Part shown: positions 35,838 to 42,925 of the stretch, piece after piece
How the letters are laid out: the number at the start of each line of letters is the position of its first letter
Numbering within the stretch: position 1 is the first letter of the stretch
From: Paenibacillus sp. Soil787
GTDB lineage: Bacteria; Bacillota; Bacilli; Paenibacillales; NBRC-103111
Assembly (NCBI RefSeq): GCF_001429545.1
Contig: NZ_LMSP01000044.1
Span: forward strand, 71,050 to 135,049
Reading direction: 5' to 3'
Length of the DNA stretch: 64,000 nucleotides
Notes under the pieces: model-generated
Seen by the model: the letters and a program-made list of their open reading frames with translations, nothing else
What the model was told of the DNA's origin: nothing
The model's database searches: none
Position numbers and translations under genes: made by a program

Positions 35838-36392
35838 ATGACTATAAGATGCGGTTGGGTTAATGAAGATCCGTTATATATCGAATACCATGATCATGAA
35901 TGGGGTGTTCCTGTCCACGATGACCGCCATTTGTTCGAGATGCTTAATCTGGAAGGCGCACAAGCGGGACTCAGCTGGTATACGATTCTGAAGAAGCGGG
36001 AGAGCTACCGGGAAGCGTTCGATGGGTTTGATCCGCATATTATTGTGGACTATGACGATAAGAAGCTGAATGAACTTCTGGAGAATCCAGGTATCGTTCG
36101 CAATCGCTTGAAAATAGCGTCTGTGGTTCAGAATGCGAAGGCCTTTCTAAAGGTGCAGCAAGAGTTTGGCACATTTGATTCTTATATTTGGGGATTCGTT
36201 GGCGGAAAACCGGTCAACAATCATTGGACGGATAGGGGTCAGGTGCCTGCTACGACGGAGATTTCGGATGCTATGAGCAAGGATTTAAAAAAACGCGGCT
36301 TTAAGTTCGTCGGTTCGACGATTTGTTATGCTTATATGCAAGCGGTTGGCATGGTGAATGATCATAACCAAACGTGTTTTCGATATAAATAG
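35838..36392 (+). CDS. tag: DNA-3-methyladenine glycosylase I
   Basis: Removes 3-methyladenine from alkylated DNA. 184 aa from the ATG at 35838, chosen because AAGGTGAG lies 8 nt before it; the ATG at 35817 has no ribosome site and overlaps the operator region. RCGWV supplies the zinc Cys, YHDHEWGVPVHDD and FEMLNLEGAQAGLSWYTIL are the base-recognition region, and the C-terminal NDHNQTCFR gives further zinc ligands. The LexA-like boxes imply induction by DNA damage. Confidence 0.94.
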   Translation: MTIRCGWVNEDPLYIEYHDHEWGVPVHDDRHLFEMLNLEGAQAGLSWYTILKKRESYREAFDGFDPHIIVDYDDKKLNELLENPGIVRNRLKIASVVQNAKAFLKVQQEFGTFDSYIWGFVGGKPVNNHWTDRGQVPATTEISDAMSKDLKKRGFKFVGSTICYAYMQAVGMVNDHNQTCFRYK

Positions 36393-36590
36393 CTGCTCAA
36401 TGACACGAAAGTTTGTGCTGTTACATATAAGTTCCGAAAGCATCGGGAGGGTACAAAGTCTTCAAAGACTTCGTAGTCCTTCCTTTTTTAATTTCCAATA
36501 TTTTCAATGGATGTTAGAATAGAAGGGTGCGGAAAAGTTATAGGGGAAAAGCTGGGTCCTTCCGGATCCACTATTATCGGAGGTTAATTC

Positions 36591-37271
36591 ATGGGAGTCG
36601 AATGGTATGACATGATCGCTAGAAGAAATGGCGGATATAAAAACAATGCCGTATATACGATTGAGGGGATTTCAGCGGAGCAGATATTTGAAGAAAGACT
36701 GATGAATATGATAGCTAATTTCAATTCAGTCTTAGATGCTGGGTGCGGACATGGAGAATTTACATTAAAGATGTCGAGACATGCTAAATCGATAATAGGA
36801 TTTGACAACTCAATTGAAATGATAAAGATTGCTGAGTCAATTTTAGAAGAAAGTAAAGTGAATAATGTAAGCTTTATATGTGCTACGACTAAGACTGACT
36901 TACCTTTTAGTGATGGACAATTTGATTTAATTTATGACAGAAGAGGACCTACATCTATATTGAATCATAGTAGAATACTTTTTTCTGGAGGTACTGTATT
37001 CGGAATTCACTCAGGAGCATTGGAAACTGTTAAAGATAGATTAAATAGAAATGGATTTATAAACATTGAAATTGAAGAATTTAATAGTTCGATTATCTTT
37101 TTCCCAAATGAGATTGAATTTGCCAAGTTTATTTCAGGAACACCCGGAAATCCCGATTATACTACTCCAGAGTTAAAAAAGGAATTAGAAGTAAAGATTC
37201 AAGAGAATATGATAAATGGAAAACTTGGATTGAAAGAATATAAATACATATGGAAAGCTAAGAAACCTTAA
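36591..37271 (+). CDS. Class I SAM-dependent methyltransferase, AT-rich gene
   Basis: A 226-aa methyltransferase. Motif I VLDAGCGHGEF and motif II FDNSIEMIKIA mark the SAM site; LPFSDGQFDLIYDRRG is motif IV. The substrate is unknown. The ATG follows CGGAGG. The coding sequence is strikingly AT-rich: one 60-base line (37021-37080) has 13 G+C, against roughly 25 in typical lines elsewhere. That, with its neighbours to 38112, suggests recent transfer. Confidence 0.82.
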   Translation: MGVEWYDMIARRNGGYKNNAVYTIEGISAEQIFEERLMNMIANFNSVLDAGCGHGEFTLKMSRHAKSIIGFDNSIEMIKIAESILEESKVNNVSFICATTKTDLPFSDGQFDLIYDRRGPTSILNHSRILFSGGTVFGIHSGALETVKDRLNRNGFINIEIEEFNSSIIFFPNEIEFAKFISGTPGNPDYTTPELKKELEVKIQENMINGKLGLKEYKYIWKAKKP

Positions 37272-37423
37272 TTTTTAGTAAAATCGAAGAAGTAGACACC
37301 CTCTAACGACGTGTTCTGAGAGGTGTCGGGACAACAACGTTATTCGAAAGTCCACAAAAACTTAACGAAACACGATTATGGTATAATTTAATTATAAACC
37401 AACTTGAAAGAAGGGAGAATTGA

Positions 37424-37594
37424 ATACTTATTGAACAAGCAAAATTAATAACTTTAGAGATACCTTCCAGCTGGAGTGTTATCAATATAACGCGGCGAGA
37501 TATTAAACCAGAGAACTTTTCTGATGAAGAATATGAGTATGTCTGGGAATTTGATGAGGATATATTACAGTTTGTAAATAAAGAAAGTAAATGA
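37424..37594 (+). CDS. Possible 56-aa protein without a normal start codon
   Basis: A frame runs from after a TGA at 37421 to a TGA at 37592, coding for an acidic, protein-like sequence (TLEIPSSWSVINITRRDI; EEYEYVWEFDEDILQFV). There is no ATG, GTG or TTG at its head; only ATA (37424) or ATT (37430) follow the good ribosome site AAGGGAG. A TTG in the neighbouring frame at the same place gives just four codons. Either a rare start is used or the head was damaged by a frameshift. Family unknown. Confidence 0.35.
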   Translation: MLIEQAKLITLEIPSSWSVINITRRDIKPENFSDEEYEYVWEFDEDILQFVNKESK

Positions 37595-37647
37595 AAATAA
37601 TTGAAATCTTTAAAACTAATACCCAGTTGAGAGGTAGGGGGATTTAT

Positions 37648-38112
37648 TTGGAATTTACTGTTAAACCCATAGCATATGTGAGTAATTCACGAAAAGAAAT
37701 TGAAGATGATGCATGGGGTTCCATTATTTCTGAAATCGAACTTATAGATGAATTAAATGAATCATCACTTCAAGGAATTGAAGAATTTTCACACCTTGAG
37801 ATTATTTTCTACTTTGACAAAGTGACGGATGACAAAATTCAGTATGAAGCAAGGCATCCACGAAACAATAAAGAATTTCCCAAAGTTGGTATATTCGCTC
37901 AACGCGGAAAAAATAGACCTAATAAACTGGGTTTAACTACAGTTGAATTGATTGAACATAATCGTAAAAAATTAATTGTGAAAGATTTTGATGCAATTGA
38001 CGGAACTCCTATCATTGATATTAAACCCGTAATGAAAGAATTTCTTCCAAAAAATAAGGTTAAACAAGCTGAATGGTCTAGTGTATTGATGGAGGATTAT
38101 TGGAAGACCTAA
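37648..38112 (+). CDS. trmO: tRNA (m6t6A37) methyltransferase TrmO-like
   Basis: A 154-aa protein of the TrmO/YaeB/VirR fold, which N6-methylates t6A37 in tRNAs using SAM. FTVKPIAYVSNSR is the typical start, then FSHLEIIFYFDK, EARHPRNNKEFPKVGIFAQRG with the RPNKLGLTTVEL segment. The TTG at 37648 follows GGTAGGGGG; an in-frame ATG at 37591 would add 19 residues unlike the family and lacks a ribosome site. AT-rich like the methyltransferase upstream. Family members of this short single-domain type vary in role, so the exact substrate is inferred. Confidence 0.78.
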   Translation: MEFTVKPIAYVSNSRKEIEDDAWGSIISEIELIDELNESSLQGIEEFSHLEIIFYFDKVTDDKIQYEARHPRNNKEFPKVGIFAQRGKNRPNKLGLTTVELIEHNRKKLIVKDFDAIDGTPIIDIKPVMKEFLPKNKVKQAEWSSVLMEDYWKT

Positions 38113-38151
38113 AATAACAAAATACCGTAGAGACTAGTAGTGATAAAGAGA

Positions 38152-38199
38152 AAGGCCATCTGATAGGGCGATTTGTCCAAATCAGTTGGCCTTGTTTGT
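38152..38199. terminator. Terminator between trmO and the orphan SOS gene
   Basis: AAGGCCA-CTGAT pairs with ATCAG-TGGCCTT, followed by TGTTTGTG. It lies between two converging genes. Confidence 0.65.
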
Positions 38200-38206
38200 G
38201 CTTCAA

Positions 38207-38509
38207 TCAGGCGTATTGGAGTTGTTTCTCCATCAAGTTGGTTTTAATTAAATAGATTCTCTTGCGAATGTAGAAGTCATATACGGCTCCTGTTAGTTCG
38301 CGAGGTTTAATGCGGTTATTTGTGTCGTTATCTATGATTGTCACCGAACCATCGTCATAAAACTTGAACGTATAATCGGCGTAGTGGGTGTGTGCTTCGT
38401 CCAGCATGGCGTCAATCTGTCCGGGAAGAAGATGGTCAGTGTCACACAATGCCTTATGGTACCAATAATCCCTCTCAATAAAACGAAAATTGTGACTGGT
38501 GTTCATCAT
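38207..38509 (-). CDS. Orphan 100-aa protein with LexA-box promoter
   Basis: I do not recognise this protein. The ATG at 38509 has GAGGAGG eight bases upstream. It looks like a small alpha/beta protein: FRFIERDYWYHKALC, then a short DYTFKFYDDGSVTIIDND hairpin, then a basic C-terminus YDFYIRKRIYLIKTN. No signal, membrane helix or zinc motif is visible. Two LexA-like boxes flank its -10, so it may be made during the SOS response. A YolD-like identity was considered but the sequence does not fit. Confidence 0.7.
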   Translation of the reverse strand: MMNTSHNFRFIERDYWYHKALCDTDHLLPGQIDAMLDEAHTHYADYTFKFYDDGSVTIIDNDTNNRIKPRELTGAVYDFYIRKRIYLIKTNLMEKQLQYA

Positions 38510-38533
38510 GTTAACAACCTCCTCATCTAATTG

Positions 38534-38573
38534 GAACATTTGTTCTTGTTTTTATTATAGCAAACAAATGTTC
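38534..38573 (-). promoter_or_regulatory. Promoter with two LexA (SOS) boxes
   Basis: GAACATTTGTTC (38534-38545) is a perfect LexA box; AAACAAATGTTC (38562-38573) has one mismatch. Between them the minus strand reads TATAAT (38559-38554). No good -35 was found. Confidence 0.75.
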
Positions 38574-38616
38574 GTAATGGAAGGGGAATCTATGAAAAAT
38601 GGGAAATATATTCATA

Positions 38617-38652
38617 TGCAAAAAACCTCCAATCAATAGGATTGGAGGTTCG
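38617..38652 (-). terminator. Terminator of bdr, overlapping its stop codon
   Basis: CCTCCAATC and GATTGGAGG form a 9-bp stem; on the minus strand it is followed by six Ts. The last codons and stop of bdr lie inside the hairpin. Confidence 0.8.
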
Positions 38653-39622
38653 TTCGTGAAACGATATGCTTCGTTATGGCCAGACCATGCATACGGCCTG
38701 TTTCAATGAAAATTTCGTTCGCATCGTATTTAGATGAAGCGACAACCCCAGCTACATATAAACCTGGGATGTTCGTTTCCATCGTGTCAGGTTGAACAAG
38801 AGGAGCGCCATTTTCTTCGTGAAATTGTACACCGATGGAGGTCAGAAGCTCGCGATCTGGTCGAAATCCGGTCAGGGCAAGTACGAAGTCATTGTCTAAA
38901 GTGACATGTTCGGTTACTTTTCGCACAGTAATGGTATGCTCGTCAATACGTTCAACTTGGGAATCGAACCACATGTTAATACGGCCTTTTTTCACCATAC
39001 TTTCAAATAGAGGACGAACCCATGGTTTAATGTTAGCTGAGAAGTCTTTACCGCGGTAAACCACTGTAACTTCAGCGCCAACTCTAAGCAAATCCATAGC
39101 GGCATCGACTGCGGAGTTGTTTCCGCCAATAACGGCTACTTTTGCTCCGGCATAAGGGTGGGCTTCTTTATAGTAATGCGTTGTCTTAGGCAGTCCTTCA
39201 CCGGGAATACCGAGTAAATTAGGATGATCAAAGTAGCCCGTAGCTACGATGACATTGCTTGTGTCATACGCCGCCTTTTTCCCAAATTGATCCTCCGTAT
39301 GCACTGTGAATCCAGTCTCCAATCGTTCGATAGAAACAACTTCCTCATAGGAACGAATTCGCAACCGCTCTCTACGCGCAACCTCTCTATAGTAGACTAA
39401 AGCTTCTTGGCGATAAGGTTTTTCATGAGGTGTTGTGAACGGATAACCGCCGATTTCCAACAGTTCAGGTGTGCTGAAAAACTGCAAATAGGTAGGATAT
39501 AAATAAATGGCATTTACGATGCAGCTTTTTTCTATAAGTAAAGGTGAAAGGCCTTCGCGCTGTAAGGCGATAGCGGCTGATAATCCGCAAGGACCCGCAC
39601 CAATAATGATGACTTGTTCCAA
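38633..39622 (-). CDS. bdr: Bacillithiol disulfide reductase (YpdA family)
   Basis: Flavoprotein reductase of 329 aa that reduces oxidised bacillithiol with NADPH. GAGPCGLSAAIALQ is the FAD fold with the Cys of the YpdA family, VIGGNNSAVDAAM is the NADPH fold, and ALTGFRPDRELL and GLYVAGVVASSKYDANEIF are typical of YpdA. No CxxC redox motif is present, as expected. The TTG at 39622 is 8 nt from GGGGAGG; the GTG at 39628 is too close to it. Confidence 0.9.
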   Translation of the reverse strand: MEQVIIIGAGPCGLSAAIALQREGLSPLLIEKSCIVNAIYLYPTYLQFFSTPELLEIGGYPFTTPHEKPYRQEALVYYREVARRERLRIRSYEEVVSIERLETGFTVHTEDQFGKKAAYDTSNVIVATGYFDHPNLLGIPGEGLPKTTHYYKEAHPYAGAKVAVIGGNNSAVDAAMDLLRVGAEVTVVYRGKDFSANIKPWVRPLFESMVKKGRINMWFDSQVERIDEHTITVRKVTEHVTLDNDFVLALTGFRPDRELLTSIGVQFHEENGAPLVQPDTMETNIPGLYVAGVVASSKYDANEIFIETGRMHGLAITKHIVSRTNLQSY

Positions 39623-39696
39623 TGTCACAACCTCCCCAAGACTAAATACTCATTCCATAGTATCGCAAGCTGAGGGAGATGCCAAGTTGCGCAAAG

Positions 39697-39746
39697 CAAA
39701 AAAGAGCAGACGCCTACCCCTAACTTCAGGAATAGCAGACTGCTCT
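39697..39746 (-). terminator. Terminator of the 58-aa gene
   Basis: AGAGCAG pairs with CTGCTCT around an extended loop; on the minus strand a run of Ts follows. Confidence 0.65.
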
Positions 39747-39764
39747 AAATGGAAGAATGACTCC

Positions 39765-39941
39765 TTATTTCTGATTCAATTGCCGCTCTTCGTTACCTTC
39801 ACTGATGTCATCTTCCGCTATGTTGACAGGTGTCGTATCAGGTGCATTTTCTAATGTGTCGTTAACGAAAGCCATATCTTGATTTTTCGCATTCATATTC
39901 GTTGTGCCTTTGTATTTGCCTCTATGCTTCTCGTTTTCCAT
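39765..39941 (-). CDS. Small hydrophilic protein, 58 aa
   Basis: The ATG at 39941 follows AAAGGAAG. The product (MENEKHRGKYKGTTNMNA start, NEERQLNQK end) is highly polar and acidic in its second half, without hydrophobic core, so it is probably disordered. It has its own terminator. I recognise no family; small proteins of this kind are often made in spores. Confidence 0.6.
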   Translation of the reverse strand: MENEKHRGKYKGTTNMNAKNQDMAFVNDTLENAPDTTPVNIAEDDISEGNEERQLNQK

Positions 39942-40094
39942 GTCGTTCTTCCTTTCAAGGGCAGTTTAACGTTCAGCTTTAACGTGTACAGTTGTGGTTG
40001 TTTTTATTCTCCAATAAATAGGAAAGTTGATGAAACCCAAGAAAGCTTGGCGTCGTCTAGTTGAGTAGATGAATTGTGTAAGGGATGGTGGAAT

Positions 40095-41036
40095 ATGATT
40101 CAAGTGCTTGTGCAAAAATTGGCAGCAGCCAAAGAAAATGGCCGGATGCAAGTGGTTTGGTCGGTCCGTTTAGCGGATTTAGAAAAAGAATGGAGTAACA
40201 CAAAAGACCATATTGTCATTTGGGAAGAACAACTCATCAAAGAAAAAAGAGATGTAGAAAAATTGAAAACTCGCAGCTTTACCAGCTTTTTGTATGAGAT
40301 AATGAACAAGAAAGCAGAGAAACTGGCTGTTGAAGAACAAGAGTTGCTGGAATTGAGATTTAGATATGATGAAGCGGTTAGGCGAAGGGATCATCTCGAA
40401 CAAGAAATACAAGAGATGCGGAATAAGCTCCATTCCGTGCGATTCTGGGACTTAGAGGTGGAAGATTTGACCCTTCAAATTGAAACCTACATTCATACTA
40501 ATGACTCTGGGAAGAGCAGGCAGCTGAGGGAGCTCTTAGAACAGAAAGCCGAGTTTCAATTACAAGCCAAAGAGCTTCAAGAAGCGTTGAGTGCAGGGGA
40601 ATCGGTCATGGATCATTTGCAATTAGCGGCTGGATCACTTCGTTCTGCGCGCAATTGGGGTACTTATGATATGCTCGGTGGCGGCATGCTGTCTACGCAT
40701 TTCAAACATGGAAAAATTGATGAAGCCATGGATCATATGCACGCTGCTCGGAGTAGTCTAAGTCGTTTTGAAAAGGAACTTAAGGATGTTCATATGACAT
40801 TGTCTATGGATAGCCAGATTAGCGGATTTCTCAAATTCTCAGATTATTTTTTTGATGGATTAATAATTGACTGGTTGGTTCAAGACAAGATTCAAGAAAA
40901 ATCTAAACAAGTAGAAAATAAATCGAAGGAAGTGAAACGACTTTGTAACGAATTGGAGCAAGCTTTACGCAAGGCGGAGTCGAACGTGGGAGAAGCAAAG
41001 AGGTTATATAGTTCGGTGATACAAAATCCGCTATAA
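40095..41036 (+). CDS. Coiled-coil protein, 313 aa
   Basis: No family recognised. Residues 25-190 form long heptad-rich helices (EWSNTKDHIVIWEEQLIKE; EEQELLELRFRYDEAVRRR), then a Gly-rich break GTYDMLGGGMLSTHFKHGK, then a second coiled coil to the end. There is no signal or membrane segment. The ATG at 40095 is chosen over 40074 because GGTGG lies nearest, though the ribosome site is weak. The GGG-containing hinge is a recurrent feature of cytoplasmic coiled-coil proteins of this group, but its role is unknown. Confidence 0.7.
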   Translation: MIQVLVQKLAAAKENGRMQVVWSVRLADLEKEWSNTKDHIVIWEEQLIKEKRDVEKLKTRSFTSFLYEIMNKKAEKLAVEEQELLELRFRYDEAVRRRDHLEQEIQEMRNKLHSVRFWDLEVEDLTLQIETYIHTNDSGKSRQLRELLEQKAEFQLQAKELQEALSAGESVMDHLQLAAGSLRSARNWGTYDMLGGGMLSTHFKHGKIDEAMDHMHAARSSLSRFEKELKDVHMTLSMDSQISGFLKFSDYFFDGLIIDWLVQDKIQEKSKQVENKSKEVKRLCNELEQALRKAESNVGEAKRLYSSVIQNPL

Positions 41037-41147
41037 TGGATATATATAGATGGAGACAAAAGTTCTAAAAAGCAGATCTTAAGAGCTGGCGGCAATACCT
41101 GGGGTTGAGTAGTTTGAAGTAGGACGATTTTTGAGTGAGGTGCTCGT

Positions 41148-41405
41148 ATGAAACCATTGAAATTAGCAAAAGAAGAGAAGGAATTGTTGATTGAGGATTT
41201 GCAAGGTCATCTGGAGTTAGATCACAATATTGAATTAGGACGTTTGGCCACGGAACAATTAATCGATTATATGCTTCAACAATTGGCTGCGCCTATTTAT
41301 AACCAGGCCATAGAAGATGCTGGCAAAACATTGATGGAAAGAATGAGTTCATTAGAAGAGGACCTCTACGCCATGAAAATGACGAAAAAAATAACACGCA
41401 GATAA
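41148..41405 (+). CDS. DUF2164-like protein, 85 aa
   Basis: Small soluble protein, KLAKEEKELLIEDLQGHLE start, then ELGRLATEQLIDYMLQQLA, the shape of DUF2164 (small helical proteins of unknown role). ATG follows GAGGTG. It lies 40 bp before the NUDIX gene and may share its transcript. Confidence 0.75.
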   Translation: MKPLKLAKEEKELLIEDLQGHLELDHNIELGRLATEQLIDYMLQQLAAPIYNQAIEDAGKTLMERMSSLEEDLYAMKMTKKITRR

Positions 41406-41444
41406 CAGGTACATAAAAGGATCTGAGAGGAGACCTCGAGCAAT

Positions 41445-42083
41445 TTGAACAAGTCAGAAGAGATGTTCGATATCTATGATGAAAAGATGAATAGGCTTGG
41501 GGTGGCTCCGCGCTCAGAAGTGCATGCGAAAGGGCTGTGGCATCGCACTTTTCAGTGTTGGATCGTTAGCCTAGAAGGGAAGGAACCTAATCTCCTACTC
41601 CAGTTAAGACATCCAGAGAAGGATCTGTTTCCGAATTTGCTGGACATTTCTTGCGCCGGGCATCTCGCTGCTGGAGAAACCCCGGAAGACGGTGTGAGGG
41701 AACTTGAGGAAGAGCTGGGGCTGAAGGTTGATTTCAGTGATTTAATCCCTTGCGGGATGTTTGCAGAAGAAGATCTGATTTCGGATCAACTCATGGATCG
41801 TGAGTTTTGTCATGTGTTTATATATCGATGTGACCAACCGCTGAATCGATATACGCTGCAACCGGATGAGGTCAGCGGATTGTTCGTAGTAAGTGTCGCA
41901 GAGTTGGAGCGTTTAGTTCACAAAGAAACAAAAGAAATAATGGCTAGTGGCTATAAAATGGGTATCGAAGGCGGGTTAGATCAAACAAGTCTGCTAATGA
42001 CTCTAGATCATTTGGTGCCGCATCCAGTCGCTTATTTTGATCTTGTGTTTCGTAGATTAAGGGAAAATGGATGGGCTGAATGA
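41445..42083 (+). CDS. NUDIX hydrolase
   Basis: A 212-aa NUDIX protein with the full box GHLAAGETPEDGVRELEEE followed by LGL. The N-terminal FDIYDEKMNRLGVAPRSEVH and WHRTFQCWIV match the YfcD/isopentenyl-diphosphate-isomerase-like branch, hydrolases of nucleotide or related diphosphates. The TTG at 41445 is 12 nt from AGAGGAG, slightly long but the only sensible start. Confidence 0.85.
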   Translation: MNKSEEMFDIYDEKMNRLGVAPRSEVHAKGLWHRTFQCWIVSLEGKEPNLLLQLRHPEKDLFPNLLDISCAGHLAAGETPEDGVRELEEELGLKVDFSDLIPCGMFAEEDLISDQLMDREFCHVFIYRCDQPLNRYTLQPDEVSGLFVVSVAELERLVHKETKEIMASGYKMGIEGGLDQTSLLMTLDHLVPHPVAYFDLVFRRLRENGWAE

Positions 42084-42136
42084 AAAAGAACCGTATCGGG
42101 TGACCCAATCGGTTCTCATTGCGTACATAACATTTT

Positions 42137-42301
42137 TTAGGCGAAGTACTTGTTCGCTATGTAGGCATAAGCGATATAACAGACAATGGAGAGTCCGATA
42201 CAGACAATACCGAGAGCTGTTTTCCGCTTAAACAAAAGCAAGAATCCGGCACTAAATGCTGATCCCATAACTAGCATTGAAATAAAAGTTAGAACACCCA
42301 T
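42137..42301 (-). CDS. Small membrane protein, 54 aa
   Basis: The ATG at 42301 follows AAGGAG. Two membrane helices fill the protein (VLTFISMLVMGSAFSAGFLL and ALGIVCIGLSIVCYIAYAYI) with a KRK turn between them. It begins 14 bp after ypbS on the same strand, so they form a small operon. Function unknown. Confidence 0.7.
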   Translation of the reverse strand: MGVLTFISMLVMGSAFSAGFLLLFKRKTALGIVCIGLSIVCYIAYAYIANKYFA

Positions 42302-42315
42302 CGTTATTTATCTCC

Positions 42316-42570
42316 TTAACCTTTGTTTACGTAATCACGCACCATATCTTCTGTTACATAAGAACGGAGCGGAGAAATACCTTCTTTGGCATGGGCGATG
42401 ATTTGGGCTGTTACGGCGTTGATCGCATCAACATTAAAAGGGAGCCCGCTTCTGCACAGATCGACAGCAGCGTCAATAGCTTGCTCACGCTGTTCATCTA
42501 GCTCTGCAAACCTAACGAGATGTAGGTGCTGTGCATTCGAATGTTTGGATATCGCTTCATGTACATTCAT
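42316..42570 (-). CDS. ypbS: DUF2533 protein (YpbS-like)
   Basis: An 84-aa protein matching the YpbS/DUF2533 family of Bacillales as I recall it: NVHEAISKHSNAQHLHL, AIDAAVDLCRSGLPFNVDAI and SPLRSYVTEDMVRDYV. The ATG at 42570 has AAAGGAG nine bases upstream. Function is not known. Confidence 0.8.
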   Translation of the reverse strand: MNVHEAISKHSNAQHLHLVRFAELDEQREQAIDAAVDLCRSGLPFNVDAINAVTAQIIAHAKEGISPLRSYVTEDMVRDYVNKG

Positions 42571-42710
42571 CTTCAAGTTCTCCTTTAGTGACCATATTCT
42601 AATCTAGTATACACGATTGAATGGATGAGGAACAGTTTTTGCAGGAGGAAATCCGAACAATAATCGACATTATAAAGTTCACCTCATTAATGATTAGTGT
42701 CATTAATTAA

Positions 42711-42887
42711 ATGAGAGGGGTCCAGACGCGAGTCGTTGAAATGCCGGAGGATTTCAAAGTGTTACTGGAGGCGAACGTACAAGCTAATCTGGCTTACAAT
42801 AAACTTTCCTATTCGCACAAAAAAGAATATGTGACATGGATACACAGTGCAATGAAGAAGGAAACACGAGCGAAACGCAGAGAGTAA
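42711..42887 (+). pseudogene. Remnant of a YdeI/OmpD-associated family gene, C-terminal part
   Basis: A 58-codon frame codes for MPEDFKVLLEANVQANLAY and then LSYSHKKEYVTWIHSA with a KKETRAKRRE tail. This is the C-terminal module of YdeI/OmpD-associated (bacteriocin-protection-like) proteins; the N-terminal half is absent and no ribosome site precedes the ATG. I take it as a truncated remnant. A short intact gene is the alternative. It ends 39 bp before hrpB. Confidence 0.5.
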
Positions 42888-42925
42888 GCGATAACAAGAC
42901 TGACAGAAGCCCCGGAGTGAAACTA

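Noticed and set aside
37591-37647. Upstream ATG start for trmO
   Set aside because: The added residues do not match the family, there is no ribosome site, and the TTG at 37648 has a strong one.
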